Origin: Oscillospiraceae bacterium
Lineage (GTDB): Bacteria > Bacillota_A > Clostridia > Oscillospirales > Oscillospiraceae
Length of the DNA: 37,806 bases
Direction of reading: 5' to 3'
Assembly (NCBI GenBank): GCA_017456105.1
Contig: JAFTKA010000001.1
Coordinates: 1 to 37,806 of the forward strand
Each line of letters starts with the position of its first letter. Within the stretch, counting starts at the first letter, position 1. Shown here piece after piece: positions 7,395 through 14,872 of this stretch. Under the pieces are notes generated by a model. The model saw nothing but the letters and a program-made list of their open reading frames with translations. It had not been told where the DNA came from and searched no databases. The position numbers and the translations under genes are program-made.

Positions 7395-8407
7395 AACTAC
7401 CCTATCGCACCCGACAAAGGCTGATTCGCATCGGCGTTATATTGCTGGTAATCGCCTTTGTGGCGTTGCTGATAGCCGTACTTTGGCTGCTTTGGGCAAA
7501 ACGGTATGTGATCTACACCCGGGACGGAGCAAAGCTGGACTTTGACCTGCCCGAAACCCTGCCCCAGGGACAGGAGGCTGAGCCGCCTAAGGAAGAGAAT
7601 CTGCCGCCTTTGTACTTTGTAACGGAGGAGGACGCCCTTGTTAACAGCACGGAGCTTATGCAGATGAAGGGCTACTATGCCGACACGGAGGCTTTGAAGG
7701 ATATTCCTGCCGTCAAGACCCAGATCCAGGCCTTGGAGGCGGGAACTGCGGTGATGCTGGACGTAAAGAGCATCTACGGCAACTATTTCTATTCCTCCGA
7801 GGTGGGCACGACCCGCAGCTCGGCCATCGATATCGAGGCCATGGACAGCCTGATCGCCTACCTGAAAAACAGCAAATATTATTTGATCGCCCGCCTGCCC
7901 GCCCTCCGGGACCGGGAGTACGGCCTGCACCATACCATCGACGGCATCGCGGTCAAATCCGGTGCGTACCTGTGGGTGGACGACGAGGGCTGTTATTGGC
8001 TGAACCCGTCAAGTCAGGGTACGGTCTCCCATCTGGTGCAGATCGCAACGGAATTGAAGAATTTGGGCTTTGACGAGGTGGTCTTTGAGGACTACTGCTT
8101 CCCCAATACGGATAATATGGCGTTCTCCGGCGACAAGGCCAAGGCCTTAAGCTCTGCGGCACAGACCCTGGTAACAACCTGTGCCACGGAGCGGTTCACG
8201 GTGAGCTTTGTCAGCACCGGACACTTTACACCGCCCACCGGAAGAACCCGTATTTACTGGGAAGGTGCAGAGGCCTATAAGGCGGCGGACATTGCGGCCG
8301 CCTCCGGCGTAGCCGACCCCACCATCAATCTGGTGTTCCTGACAGAGGTCCACGATACCCGTTTTGATGCCTTCAGCGTCCTGCGACCCCTGGAAGCCGC
8401 TCATTAA
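7391..8407 (+). CDS. Membrane-anchored putative glycoside hydrolase-like protein (DUF4015 type)
   Basis: A 338-aa protein. One N-terminal membrane helix at about 12-37 places the rest outside. The extracytoplasmic part looks like the DUF4015 TIM-barrel group: KGYYADTEAL, TAVMLDVKSIYGNYFY, and GFDEVVFEDYCFPN, which matches the common GFDEIQFDYIRFP pattern. The acidic residues in those strands are candidate catalytic residues. No substrate is known. The ATG overlaps the prmA stop and has AAGGAG upstream. A hairpin array and a terminator follow directly. Confidence 0.72.
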   Translation: MKLPYRTRQRLIRIGVILLVIAFVALLIAVLWLLWAKRYVIYTRDGAKLDFDLPETLPQGQEAEPPKEENLPPLYFVTEEDALVNSTELMQMKGYYADTEALKDIPAVKTQIQALEAGTAVMLDVKSIYGNYFYSSEVGTTRSSAIDIEAMDSLIAYLKNSKYYLIARLPALRDREYGLHHTIDGIAVKSGAYLWVDDEGCYWLNPSSQGTVSHLVQIATELKNLGFDEVVFEDYCFPNTDNMAFSGDKAKALSSAAQTLVTTCATERFTVSFVSTGHFTPPTGRTRIYWEGAEAYKAADIAAASGVADPTINLVFLTEVHDTRFDAFSVLRPLEAAH

Positions 8408-8578
8408 AGTCGATATAAATCCCTTGCGGGATTTTCGACATTTCCCTTCGGGAATCGATATGTGCGAACGCACTCGATATGCCCTGCGGGGCGTGAAGGG
8501 ATTTATATCATATCGAATGGCGAAGCCATATATCGATTTTGCCAAGCAAAAATATCGAATTGCAAAGCAATATATCGA
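8408..8578 (+). repeat. Array of small hairpins separated by TCGATAT/ATATCGA spacers
   Basis: Seven to eight mini-hairpins are separated by a 7-nt spacer. The spacer reads TCGATAT at 8410, 8455 and 8474, and then its reverse complement ATATCGA at 8510, 8530, 8552 and 8572, so the whole array is itself inverted. Hairpins include GTGCG-AA-CGCAC, ATGGC-GAA-GCCAT, TTTTGC-CAA-GCAAAA and ATTGC-AAA-GCAAT. A perfect long-range 14-bp stem joins GATATAAATCCCTT (8412-8425) to AAGGGATTTATATC (8496-8509). No coding function seen. Confidence 0.85.
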
Positions 8579-8579
8579 C

Positions 8580-8611
8580 AAAAAAGCTACCCTTGTAGGG
8601 TAGCTTTTTTG
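8580..8611. terminator. Bidirectional rho-independent terminator
   Basis: Stem GCTACCC-TTGTA-GGGTAGC is flanked by A6 and T6. It lies between the convergent DUF4015-like gene and typA and can serve both strands. Confidence 0.92.
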
Positions 8612-8635
8612 TTATGCAATTCTAACGAAAGAGGG

Positions 8636-8690
8636 TGTAGGGAGCGGATAAATCCGCTCCGTTACGGAACGCATATATGCGTTCCCTACA
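8636..8690 (+). repeat. Two-hairpin palindromic repeat, copy B
   Basis: Same ends as copy A (TGTAGGG/CCCTACA). The first stem is GGAGCGG...CCGCTCC and the second GGAACGC...GCGTTCC; both differ from copy A by paired, compensatory changes. The linker is longer (GTTAC). It lies just past the typA stop. Confidence 0.88.
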
Positions 8691-8695
8691 AGCAC

Positions 8696-10528
8696 TTATT
8701 CCTGAGAGTTTCTCTTTTTCATCAGTTCCCGCATACGGGTCGCGTGATCCAAGATCCGCTTGCGGATCCGCAGGCTCTTGGGGGTACACTCCAACAGCTC
8801 ATCGTCTGCCAAGAATTCCAGACACTGCTCCAAAGAGAACACTCTGGGGGTAACCAGCCGCAGAGCCTCGTCAGAGCCGGAGGCACGCATATTGGTCAGC
8901 TGCTTTTTCTTACAGACGTTGACGGTCATGTCCTCATTCCGGCTGCAAATGCCTACCACCATACCGGCATAAACCGGCGTGCCGGGTCCGATGAACAGAG
9001 CACCTCTCTCTTGGGCAGCGTGCAGGCCGTAGGTTACGGCCTCGCCGGACTCGTGGGAGATCAGAGAGCCGGTGAGCCGACGCTCAATTTCGCCCTTCAT
9101 AGGTGCGTAGGATTCCAAGACCGAGGACATAATGCCCTCACCCCGGGTGTCGGTCAAGAATTCACTGCGGTAGCCGAACAGGCCTCTGGAGGGGACTAAG
9201 AACTCCAGACGGTAACGGCTGCCCATGGGGGTCATGGAAAGAAGATCGCCCTTCCGGCGGCCCATCTTCTCAATGACTGCACCCATGCACTCCTCCGGCA
9301 CGTCCGCAACCATTCTTTCGATAGGCTCGCAGGTCTTGCCGTCAATTTCTTTCGTCAGCACTCTGGGGGTGGAGACGGAGAACTCATAGCCCTCCCGACG
9401 CATGGTCTCCATCAGAATGGACAGGTGCATTTCACCGCGACCGGCAACATTAAAAGCGTCTGTACCCTGTTCGGATACCCGCAGGGAAACGTCTTTTAAT
9501 AGCTCCTTTTCCAGCCGGTCCCGGAGATTTCGGGAGGTAACGAACTTGCCCTCACGGCCGGCAAAGGGGGAATCGTTGACCGCAAAGGTCATTTCGATGG
9601 TGGGCTCGGAGATCTTCACAAAGGGCAGGGGCTCCGGCTTTTCCGGACTGCAAAGGGTTCTGCCGATGGTGATCTCCGCCATACCGGACAGAGCCACGAT
9701 CTCGCCGGCGGAGGCCTCCTGCACAGGGTTTCTGCCCAGGCCGTCATATTCGTACAGGGCAACAACCTTGCCTTTTTGGGTCAGCTCCGGGTTATGGAAG
9801 TCGCAGATGGCGACCTCCTGATTAACTTTGATAGTGCCCCGTTCCACACGGCCCACAGCGATCCGGCCCACATATTCATTATAATCAATGGAGGACACCA
9901 AAAGCTGCAGCGGTGCGTCCTTGTCTCCCTCAGGGGCGGGGATATAGTTTACAATGGTCTCAAACAGGGGGATCAGGTCCTTGCCTGCTTCGTCGGGGCT
10001 GTAGGAGGCAGTACCCTGCCGGCCGGAGCAGAACACCGTGGGGGAATTGAACTGCTCGTCGGTGGCTTCCAGATCCAGTAAAAGCTCCAATACCTCGTCC
10101 ATGACTTCATGGACACGGGCATCGGGCTTGTCCACTTTGTTGACTGCCACGATGACCTTATGGCCCAGCTCCAGTGCTTTTTGCAGCACGAACCGGGTCT
10201 GGGGCATGGGGCCTTCTGCCGCGTCAACCAGCAGAATAACGCCATTGACCATCTTTAAGATCCGTTCTACCTCGCCGCCAAAGTCCGCGTGGCCCGGTGT
10301 GTCCACAATGTTGATCTTGGTGTTCTTATAATGCACGGCAGTGTTCTTGGCCAAAATGGTAATGCCACGCTCCCGCTCCAGGTCGCCGGAGTCCATGACC
10401 CGGTCCTGGGTGGCCTGGTTTTCCCGATACACGCCACCCTGCTTCAGCATTTCGTCAACCAATGTGGTTTTGCCGTGGTCAACGTGGGCAATAATGGCGA
10501 TATTACGAATATTTTCCTGTGATGCCAT
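8696..10528 (-). CDS. typA: Translational GTPase TypA/BipA
   Basis: A 610-aa ribosome-binding GTPase of the EF-G/LepA superfamily, linked to ribosome assembly and stress or cold adaptation. G motifs are intact: AHVDHGKTT (G1), RGITI (switch I), DTPGHADFGG (G3), NKVDKPDA (G4). The TypA-specific C-terminal part is present (SRGLFGYRSEFLTDTRGEG, and TNMRASGSDEAL). Length is normal. The start has AAGGAG upstream, and it is divergent from yitT. Confidence 0.97.
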   Translation of the reverse strand: MASQENIRNIAIIAHVDHGKTTLVDEMLKQGGVYRENQATQDRVMDSGDLERERGITILAKNTAVHYKNTKINIVDTPGHADFGGEVERILKMVNGVILLVDAAEGPMPQTRFVLQKALELGHKVIVAVNKVDKPDARVHEVMDEVLELLLDLEATDEQFNSPTVFCSGRQGTASYSPDEAGKDLIPLFETIVNYIPAPEGDKDAPLQLLVSSIDYNEYVGRIAVGRVERGTIKVNQEVAICDFHNPELTQKGKVVALYEYDGLGRNPVQEASAGEIVALSGMAEITIGRTLCSPEKPEPLPFVKISEPTIEMTFAVNDSPFAGREGKFVTSRNLRDRLEKELLKDVSLRVSEQGTDAFNVAGRGEMHLSILMETMRREGYEFSVSTPRVLTKEIDGKTCEPIERMVADVPEECMGAVIEKMGRRKGDLLSMTPMGSRYRLEFLVPSRGLFGYRSEFLTDTRGEGIMSSVLESYAPMKGEIERRLTGSLISHESGEAVTYGLHAAQERGALFIGPGTPVYAGMVVGICSRNEDMTVNVCKKKQLTNMRASGSDEALRLVTPRVFSLEQCLEFLADDELLECTPKSLRIRKRILDHATRMRELMKKRNSQE

Positions 10529-10575
10529 CTCGATCTCTCCTTCGCATCAAAAATCACATATACTTCCAGCATAGG

Positions 10576-10604
10576 AATATATCACAAATTTCATAAAAAT
10601 GCAA
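10576..10604 (-). promoter_or_regulatory. Sigma-A promoter of typA
   Basis: On the minus strand, TTGCAT, 17 nt, TATATT, about 48 nt upstream of the typA start codon. Confidence 0.65.
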
Positions 10605-10659
10605 CAAATCGCAAAAAGAAAATAAAAAAAGATTGGCTCTTTTGGCAGGGCAGAAATGC

Positions 10660-10688
10660 TTGACCTAGAGAAAAAGCTATGATATATT
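10660..10688 (+). promoter_or_regulatory. Sigma-A promoter of yitT-like gene
   Basis: TTGACC, 17 nt, TATATT, with the start codon 32 nt downstream. Near consensus and correctly spaced. Confidence 0.75.
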
Positions 10689-10719
10689 GTAGGGTAATAA
10701 TTATAGTGGGAGAGTATCC

Positions 10720-11634
10720 ATGAAAAAAGCACTTTCTTACGGTTTTGTGATTTTGAACGCCCTGATTTCGGCGTTTGTATATCACCTGTTTGTCTATCCC
10801 AATAATTTTGCACCTGCCGGCATCGGCGGCATCTGCACTATGATCCAGTATGTGTTCGGCATCAATGTGGGATATCTGAACCTTCTGATCAATGTGCCGC
10901 TGGCGATTGCGGTGTATTTTTTGGTCAGCAAGACCATGGCAAAGCGGGGACTGCTGTACGTTGCGGCTTTTTCCGGATTCCTGGTTCTGCTGTCCTATGT
11001 GGATCTGACACCCTTCAAATATTACACCGAAAACGGCACCAGCACCATCTTAGGCCCGCTGGTGGGCGGCCTGATCATGGGCTATCTGAATGCTTTGATG
11101 GTGCGGATCGGTGCTGTGCAGGCCGGAGCATATTTTATCGGCTGTATTGTCCGCAGATTCCGGAAGGACTTCAATGTGTTCTGGATCACCTTTGCCATCA
11201 ACGCCGGCGTGGCGGTGTTCTCCTATTTTGTGTACGGCATGAAATTAGAGCCGGTGCTGCTTTGCATTCTCTACTGCTTCTCCACCAGCATGGTCAGCAA
11301 TATGGTGGCCAAGGGCGACCGCAGTGCGATCCGCTTTGAGATCGTTACGGACAAGCCTCAGGAGCTGAGCCGGGACATTATTGAAAAATTGCACCACTCT
11401 GCAACCCTTCTTCCCGGCAAGGGCATCTATCAGGGCAAGGAAACAAGTGTTTTGGTTTGCATCGTAAACAATGTGCAGGCCGCCCAGCTGGCAGCTCTGA
11501 TCCGCAGCTATCCCAACACCTTCGCCAGCATGAGTCAGGTCAGCGAGGTTATGGGTAACTTTAAGCACCTGGACGTCCACGGAAATCCCGAAAAGCATAT
11601 TCTGGACGCCGGCGATAACGACGTGATCAATTAA
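10720..11634 (+). CDS. YitT-family membrane protein with C-terminal DUF2179 domain
   Basis: A 304-aa protein. About five to six membrane helices in the first 200 residues include the family pattern NNFAPAGIGGICTMIQYVFG and a long second hydrophobic block. A soluble C-terminal DUF2179 domain follows (IRFEIVTDKPQELSRDIIEKL, and a later VLVCIVNN). The family is widespread in Firmicutes and its substrate is unknown. It is 24 nt upstream of guaB, so the two may be co-transcribed. Confidence 0.87.
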   Translation: MKKALSYGFVILNALISAFVYHLFVYPNNFAPAGIGGICTMIQYVFGINVGYLNLLINVPLAIAVYFLVSKTMAKRGLLYVAAFSGFLVLLSYVDLTPFKYYTENGTSTILGPLVGGLIMGYLNALMVRIGAVQAGAYFIGCIVRRFRKDFNVFWITFAINAGVAVFSYFVYGMKLEPVLLCILYCFSTSMVSNMVAKGDRSAIRFEIVTDKPQELSRDIIEKLHHSATLLPGKGIYQGKETSVLVCIVNNVQAAQLAALIRSYPNTFASMSQVSEVMGNFKHLDVHGNPEKHILDAGDNDVIN

Positions 11635-11658
11635 CATTATTATATAGGAGGAACAATT

Positions 11659-13164
11659 ATGGCTTTTTACTACTCAGAACCCAGTCATACCTTCAGTGAG
11701 TATCTGCTGGTACCCGGCTATACTTCCGAGGACTGCATTCCCGCCAATGTGTCCTTAAAGACTCCCTTGACCAAGTATCGCAAGGGCAAAGAAGAGCCGG
11801 CTATCTCTTTGAATATTCCCATGACCTCTGCCATTATGCAGTCCGTGTCCAATGACTCTTTGGCAATTGCCCTGGCAAAGGAGGGCGGCCTGAGCTTTAT
11901 TTTCGGCTCTCAGTCCATCGAGTCCCAGGCGGCTATGGTTGCCAAGGTCAAGGGCTATAAGGCAGGATTTGTGGTCTCTGCTTCCAATCTGACTCCCGAC
12001 GCCACCCTGGCAGATGTGCTGGAATTAAAGGAGAAAAACGGTTTCTCCACCGTGGCCATCACCGAGGACGGCACCGCAACCGGAAAGCTTTTGGGCATCG
12101 TTACCGGCCGGGACTACCGTGTCTCCCGTATGGACGTAAACGAAAAGGTCAGTACCTTTATGACCCCCCGGGAAAAGCTGATCACAGCTCCTGCGGATAC
12201 CACCCTGAAGACCGCCAACGACATCATTTGGGAGCATAAGCTGAATTCCCTGCCTGTGGTGGACGAAAACGACCATCTGATGTACTTCGTATTCCGCAAG
12301 GACTACGCCTCCCATAAAGCCAATCCCCTGGAACTGCTGGACGACAAGAAGCGGTACCTGGTAGGTGCGGGTATCAACACCCGGGACTTTGCCCAGCGTG
12401 TGCCTGCTTTGATCGAAGCCGGTGCTGACTGTCTGTGCATCGACTCCTCTGAGGGCTACTCCTGCTGGCAGGCCAATACCATCAAGTGGATCCGGGACAA
12501 CTACGGCGACACTGTCAAGGTAGGTGCCGGCAACGTGGTGGACCGGGACGGCTTCCGCTTCCTGGCAAATGCCGGTGCAGACTTTGTGAAGGTGGGTATC
12601 GGCGGCGGCTCCATCTGCATCACCCGTGAGACCAAGGGCATCGGCCGCGGTCAGGCTACCGCCTTGATCGAGGTTGCCGCAGCCCGTGATGAGTATTTTG
12701 CCGAGACCGGCATTTACGTGCCCATCTGCTCCGACGGCTGCAGTGTTCACGAGTACCACATGACCCTGGCTCTTGCCATGGGTGCTGACTTTATGATGCT
12801 GGGCCGCTACTTTGCCCGGTTCGACGAGTCTCCCACACCCAAGGTGCTGGTCAACGGCTCTTATATGAAGGAGTACTGGGGCGAAGGCTCCAACCGTGCC
12901 CGGAACTGGCAGCGGTACGACCTGGGCGGCAACACCAAGCTGACCTTCGAAGAGGGCGTTGACTCCTACGTTACCTACGCAGGTTCCTTGCACGACAATG
13001 TGGAGGCCAGCCTCTACAAGGTCAAGTCCACCATGTGCAACTGCGGCGAGACCAACATTCCCGATTTCCAGAAGAACGCCAAGCTGACCCTGGTTTCTTC
13101 CGTGTCCATTGTGGAGGGCGGCTACCACGACGTAACCCTCCGCTCCACCAGCCAGACCAAGTAA
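11659..13164 (+). CDS. guaB: IMP dehydrogenase, Tritrichomonas-like subtype
   Basis: A 501-aa enzyme oxidising IMP to XMP with NAD, the committed step of GMP synthesis. The catalytic loop is [12 protein letters not shown] with Cys320. The flap carries [12 protein letters not shown] with the Arg419-Tyr420 pair expected for water activation. A CBS pair occupies about 103-225. From memory the C-terminal half (CICITRE loop through KSTMCNCG and [10 protein letters not shown]) matches Tritrichomonas foetus IMPDH closely, with catalytic residues offset by one (Cys319, Arg418, Tyr419 there). The usual bacterial DSAHGHS is DSSEGYS here. An AGGAGG site is upstream and a strong terminator downstream. 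Confidence 0.95.
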   Translation: MAFYYSEPSHTFSEYLLVPGYTSEDCIPANVSLKTPLTKYRKGKEEPAISLNIPMTSAIMQSVSNDSLAIALAKEGGLSFIFGSQSIESQAAMVAKVKGYKAGFVVSASNLTPDATLADVLELKEKNGFSTVAITEDGTATGKLLGIVTGRDYRVSRMDVNEKVSTFMTPREKLITAPADTTLKTANDIIWEHKLNSLPVVDENDHLMYFVFRKDYASHKANPLELLDDKKRYLVGAGINTRDFAQRVPALIEAGADCLCIDSSEGYSCWQANTIKWIRDNYGDTVKVGAGNVVDRDGFRFLANAGADFVKVGIGGGSICITRETKGIGRGQATALIEVAAARDEYFAETGIYVPICSDGCSVHEYHMTLALAMGADFMMLGRYFARFDESPTPKVLVNGSYMKEYWGEGSNRARNWQRYDLGGNTKLTFEEGVDSYVTYAGSLHDNVEASLYKVKSTMCNCGETNIPDFQKNAKLTLVSSVSIVEGGYHDVTLRSTSQTK

Positions 13165-13169
13165 ATAGG

Positions 13170-13200
13170 AACCGCGTGCCGATTCCCGGCACGCGGTTTT
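13170..13200 (+). terminator. Rho-independent terminator of guaB
   Basis: Stem AACCGCGTGCC/GGCACGCGGTT followed by TT and AT-rich sequence, 6 nt after the guaB stop. Confidence 0.88.
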
Positions 13201-13203
13201 ATA

Positions 13204-13254
13204 TGTAGGGAGCGGATTTATCCGCTCCGCGGAATGCATAAATGCATTCCCTAC
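13204..13254 (+). repeat. Two-hairpin palindromic repeat, copy C
   Basis: First stem is as in copy B (GGAGCGG...CCGCTCC), second as in copy A (GGAATGC...GCATTCC). The right end is CCCTACG, so the last terminal base is changed. It lies between the guaB terminator and the convergent deacetylase gene. Confidence 0.86.
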
Positions 13255-13271
13255 GAAGTCCATCGAGGGGG

Positions 13272-14039
13272 TTACAGTTCGTCGAGTGAGGCAAACCGGT
13301 AGCCCATATCCTCCCACTTGGTCAAAAGCTCATTTAAGATTTCAGCGTTTGTTCTGCTGGTGGAGTGTAAAAGCACCACCGCTCCGTTGTGGATTCTTGG
13401 CAGGAGCTTGGAAAAAGCCTGCTCCCGGGTCGGCTGGGCATCGTTGTTCCAATCGGCATAGGCAAGGCTCCAGAATACGGTTTTGTAGCCCATTTCCTGA
13501 GCCATTTCCAAATTTTTCTGACTGTAAACACCCTGGGGCGGCCGATAATACTTGGGCATTTCCTTTCCGGTTACGGAACGGAACAGCTCCTCCAAATCGG
13601 TCAGTTCTTTTTGGAAAGCGGCTTTGTCCGACAGCTTACTCATATCCGGGTGGTGCATGGTGTGGTTGCCCACGATATGCCCCTCGTCCACCATTCGCCG
13701 CACAAGATCCGGGTTCTTTTCTATGTAATTGCCTACCAAAAAGAAGGCAGCCTTCACATTATGCTCTTTCAGCACGTCCAAAATCTTTTCCGTGCAGCCG
13801 TTTTCGTAGCCCGCATCAAAGGTCAGATAAATGACCTTTTGGGAGGCATCTCCCAAATAGGCGGCGTTCAGGTTGTAAAGCTCCCGGCTTTCCGCCGGGC
13901 CTGCCGGCGGCTGACCCTCCTGCCGGAAGCTGAGCCCCCATGCACCTGTTGGTACAGAGTCTCCCCAAAACTGCCCCAAGGCCAAAACGATGGCGATACA
14001 GACCGCCGCTACGGCGATCCAAAACTCTTTTCTTTTCAT
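13272..14039 (-). CDS. Polysaccharide deacetylase, PdaA-like (spore cortex delta-lactam type)
   Basis: A 255-aa protein: an N-terminal membrane anchor at about 5-25 and a NodB-homology catalytic domain. Metal and catalytic motifs are visible: TFDAGYENG (Asp pair region), NHTMHHPDMS (His-x3-His), YYRPPQGVYS (Arg-Pro-Pro), and VVLLHS. The TFDxGYENG form is the one seen in PdaA, which makes muramic delta-lactam in spore cortex. Several family members are vegetative, so the exact role is inferred. The start at 14039 has AGGAGGG upstream; the frame can be extended 16 residues without ribosome site support. Confidence 0.87.
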   Translation of the reverse strand: MKRKEFWIAVAAVCIAIVLALGQFWGDSVPTGAWGLSFRQEGQPPAGPAESRELYNLNAAYLGDASQKVIYLTFDAGYENGCTEKILDVLKEHNVKAAFFLVGNYIEKNPDLVRRMVDEGHIVGNHTMHHPDMSKLSDKAAFQKELTDLEELFRSVTGKEMPKYYRPPQGVYSQKNLEMAQEMGYKTVFWSLAYADWNNDAQPTREQAFSKLLPRIHNGAVVLLHSTSRTNAEILNELLTKWEDMGYRFASLDEL

Positions 14040-14133
14040 AAGATCCCTCCTGTGAAAGTCTATGGGCAAGCCTGACTGCATATACAATCCCAGGAAAAAT
14101 TATCAACAATCCGTAAACAATCACGTTCCTCGG

Positions 14134-14161
14134 TTGCAATTTTGTTTATTTACATTATAAT
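14134..14161 (+). promoter_or_regulatory. Sigma-A promoter of the zinc-ribbon membrane protein gene
   Basis: TTGCAA, 16 nt, TATAAT, 30 nt upstream of the ATG at 14192. Confidence 0.7.
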
Positions 14162-14191
14162 AACGGTACTAACTTGGCGAAGGAGATTTTT

Positions 14192-14584
14192 ATGGGCGGT
14201 TTCTTTTGGCGGATCCGTCAGAGCCTGCAAAGATTTATGCGGGGCCGGTACGGAACGGACAAATTAAATATGCTGATTTTGGGCACGGGCCTGACGGTGT
14301 GCATCGTGTCTTTGTTTGTGCGGTTTCTGCCGGTGAATCTGGCAATGACGGCGTTGTCCTATGGACTGATGTTTTGGGCGATCTTCCGCTGCCTGTCCCG
14401 GAACACCTATAAGCGGTATGAGGAGAACAGAAAGTATCTGCAGTTTTTACAGCGGTTCAAGGATAAAGAACACCGCTATTACAGCTGCCCCCGCTGCCGC
14501 CAGCAGGTGAGAGTGCCGAAAGGCAAGGGAAAGATCTCCATCACCTGCCCCAAGTGCAAGGAGAAATTCATTAAAAAGACATAA
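14192..14584 (+). CDS. Small membrane protein with C-terminal zinc ribbon
   Basis: A 130-aa protein of unknown function. The N-terminus is basic (RIRQSLQRFMRGRYG), followed by two membrane helices at about 25-65 (NMLILGTGLTVCIVSLFV and LAMTALSYGLMFWAIF). A cytoplasmic, basic linker leads to a two-CxxC zinc ribbon (YSCPRCRQQVRVP and ITCPKCKEKF) at about 105-128. ATG 14192 has GAAGGAG upstream; TTG at 14174 would lie before that site. It has its own promoter and terminator, so it is monocistronic. Confidence 0.8.
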   Translation: MGGFFWRIRQSLQRFMRGRYGTDKLNMLILGTGLTVCIVSLFVRFLPVNLAMTALSYGLMFWAIFRCLSRNTYKRYEENRKYLQFLQRFKDKEHRYYSCPRCRQQVRVPKGKGKISITCPKCKEKFIKKT

Positions 14585-14589
14585 CAATC

Positions 14590-14618
14590 CTCCCTTGTCT
14601 GTTGACAAGGGAGCGTTT
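14590..14618 (+). terminator. Rho-independent terminator
   Basis: CTCCCTTGTC-TGTT-GACAAGGGAG followed by CGTTTT, 5 nt after the zinc-ribbon gene. Confidence 0.85.
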
Positions 14619-14636
14619 TCTGCCCCGAACACGTAC

Positions 14637-14790
14637 GTCATTCCCAGGTCCGCGGGGTCGCAGGAATCTCCCGGCAGGCCTGTAGGGAACGGATATATCC
14701 GTTCCGCGGAATGCATATATGCATTCCCTACAAACAAAATCACAGATTTCCGCAGGAGATTGCCACGTCGCTGACGCCCCTGGCAATGAC
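14637..14790. repeat. Imperfect inverted repeat element interrupted by copy D of the two-hairpin repeat
   Basis: The left arm starts GTCATTCCCAGG (14637) and ends AATCTCC. The right arm starts GGAGATT (14755) and ends CCTGGCAATGAC (14790). The outer 12 bp pair with one mismatch and the inner 7 bp pair perfectly; the middle is degenerate. The GTCATT...AATCTCC form resembles a common dispersed clostridial repeat (from memory). Copy D sits between the arms. Confidence 0.6.
14681..14732 (+). repeat. Two-hairpin palindromic repeat, copy D
   Basis: Identical over all 52 nt to copy A at 3713, about 11 kb away. It is nested inside the larger inverted repeat at 14637-14790. Confidence 0.9.
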
Positions 14791-14823
14791 AACGAATGTT
14801 CGACAGCTTGTTTGCAGAGATGC

Positions 14824-14852
14824 TTGACAGGCAAACTCACACTTAGTAAACT
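14824..14852 (+). promoter_or_regulatory. Putative sigma-A promoter of glgB
   Basis: Consensus TTGACA, 17 nt, TAAACT (weaker -10), 20 nt upstream of the start codon, with CAGGAGG between. Confidence 0.6.
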
Positions 14853-14872
14853 ATTATCAGGAGGCGATATGT

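Noticed and set aside
8408..8578. CRISPR array or tRNA cluster
   Set aside because: Spacers of 7 nt are constant and the hairpins vary, the reverse of CRISPR; no cloverleaf or CCA end.
11635..11658. Purine riboswitch before guaB
   Set aside because: Only 24 nt between genes, too short for a purine aptamer.
12025..13317. 430-residue open frame on the minus strand opposite guaB
   Set aside because: Shadow of guaB codon bias; its 5' end runs through the guaB terminator and repeat C.
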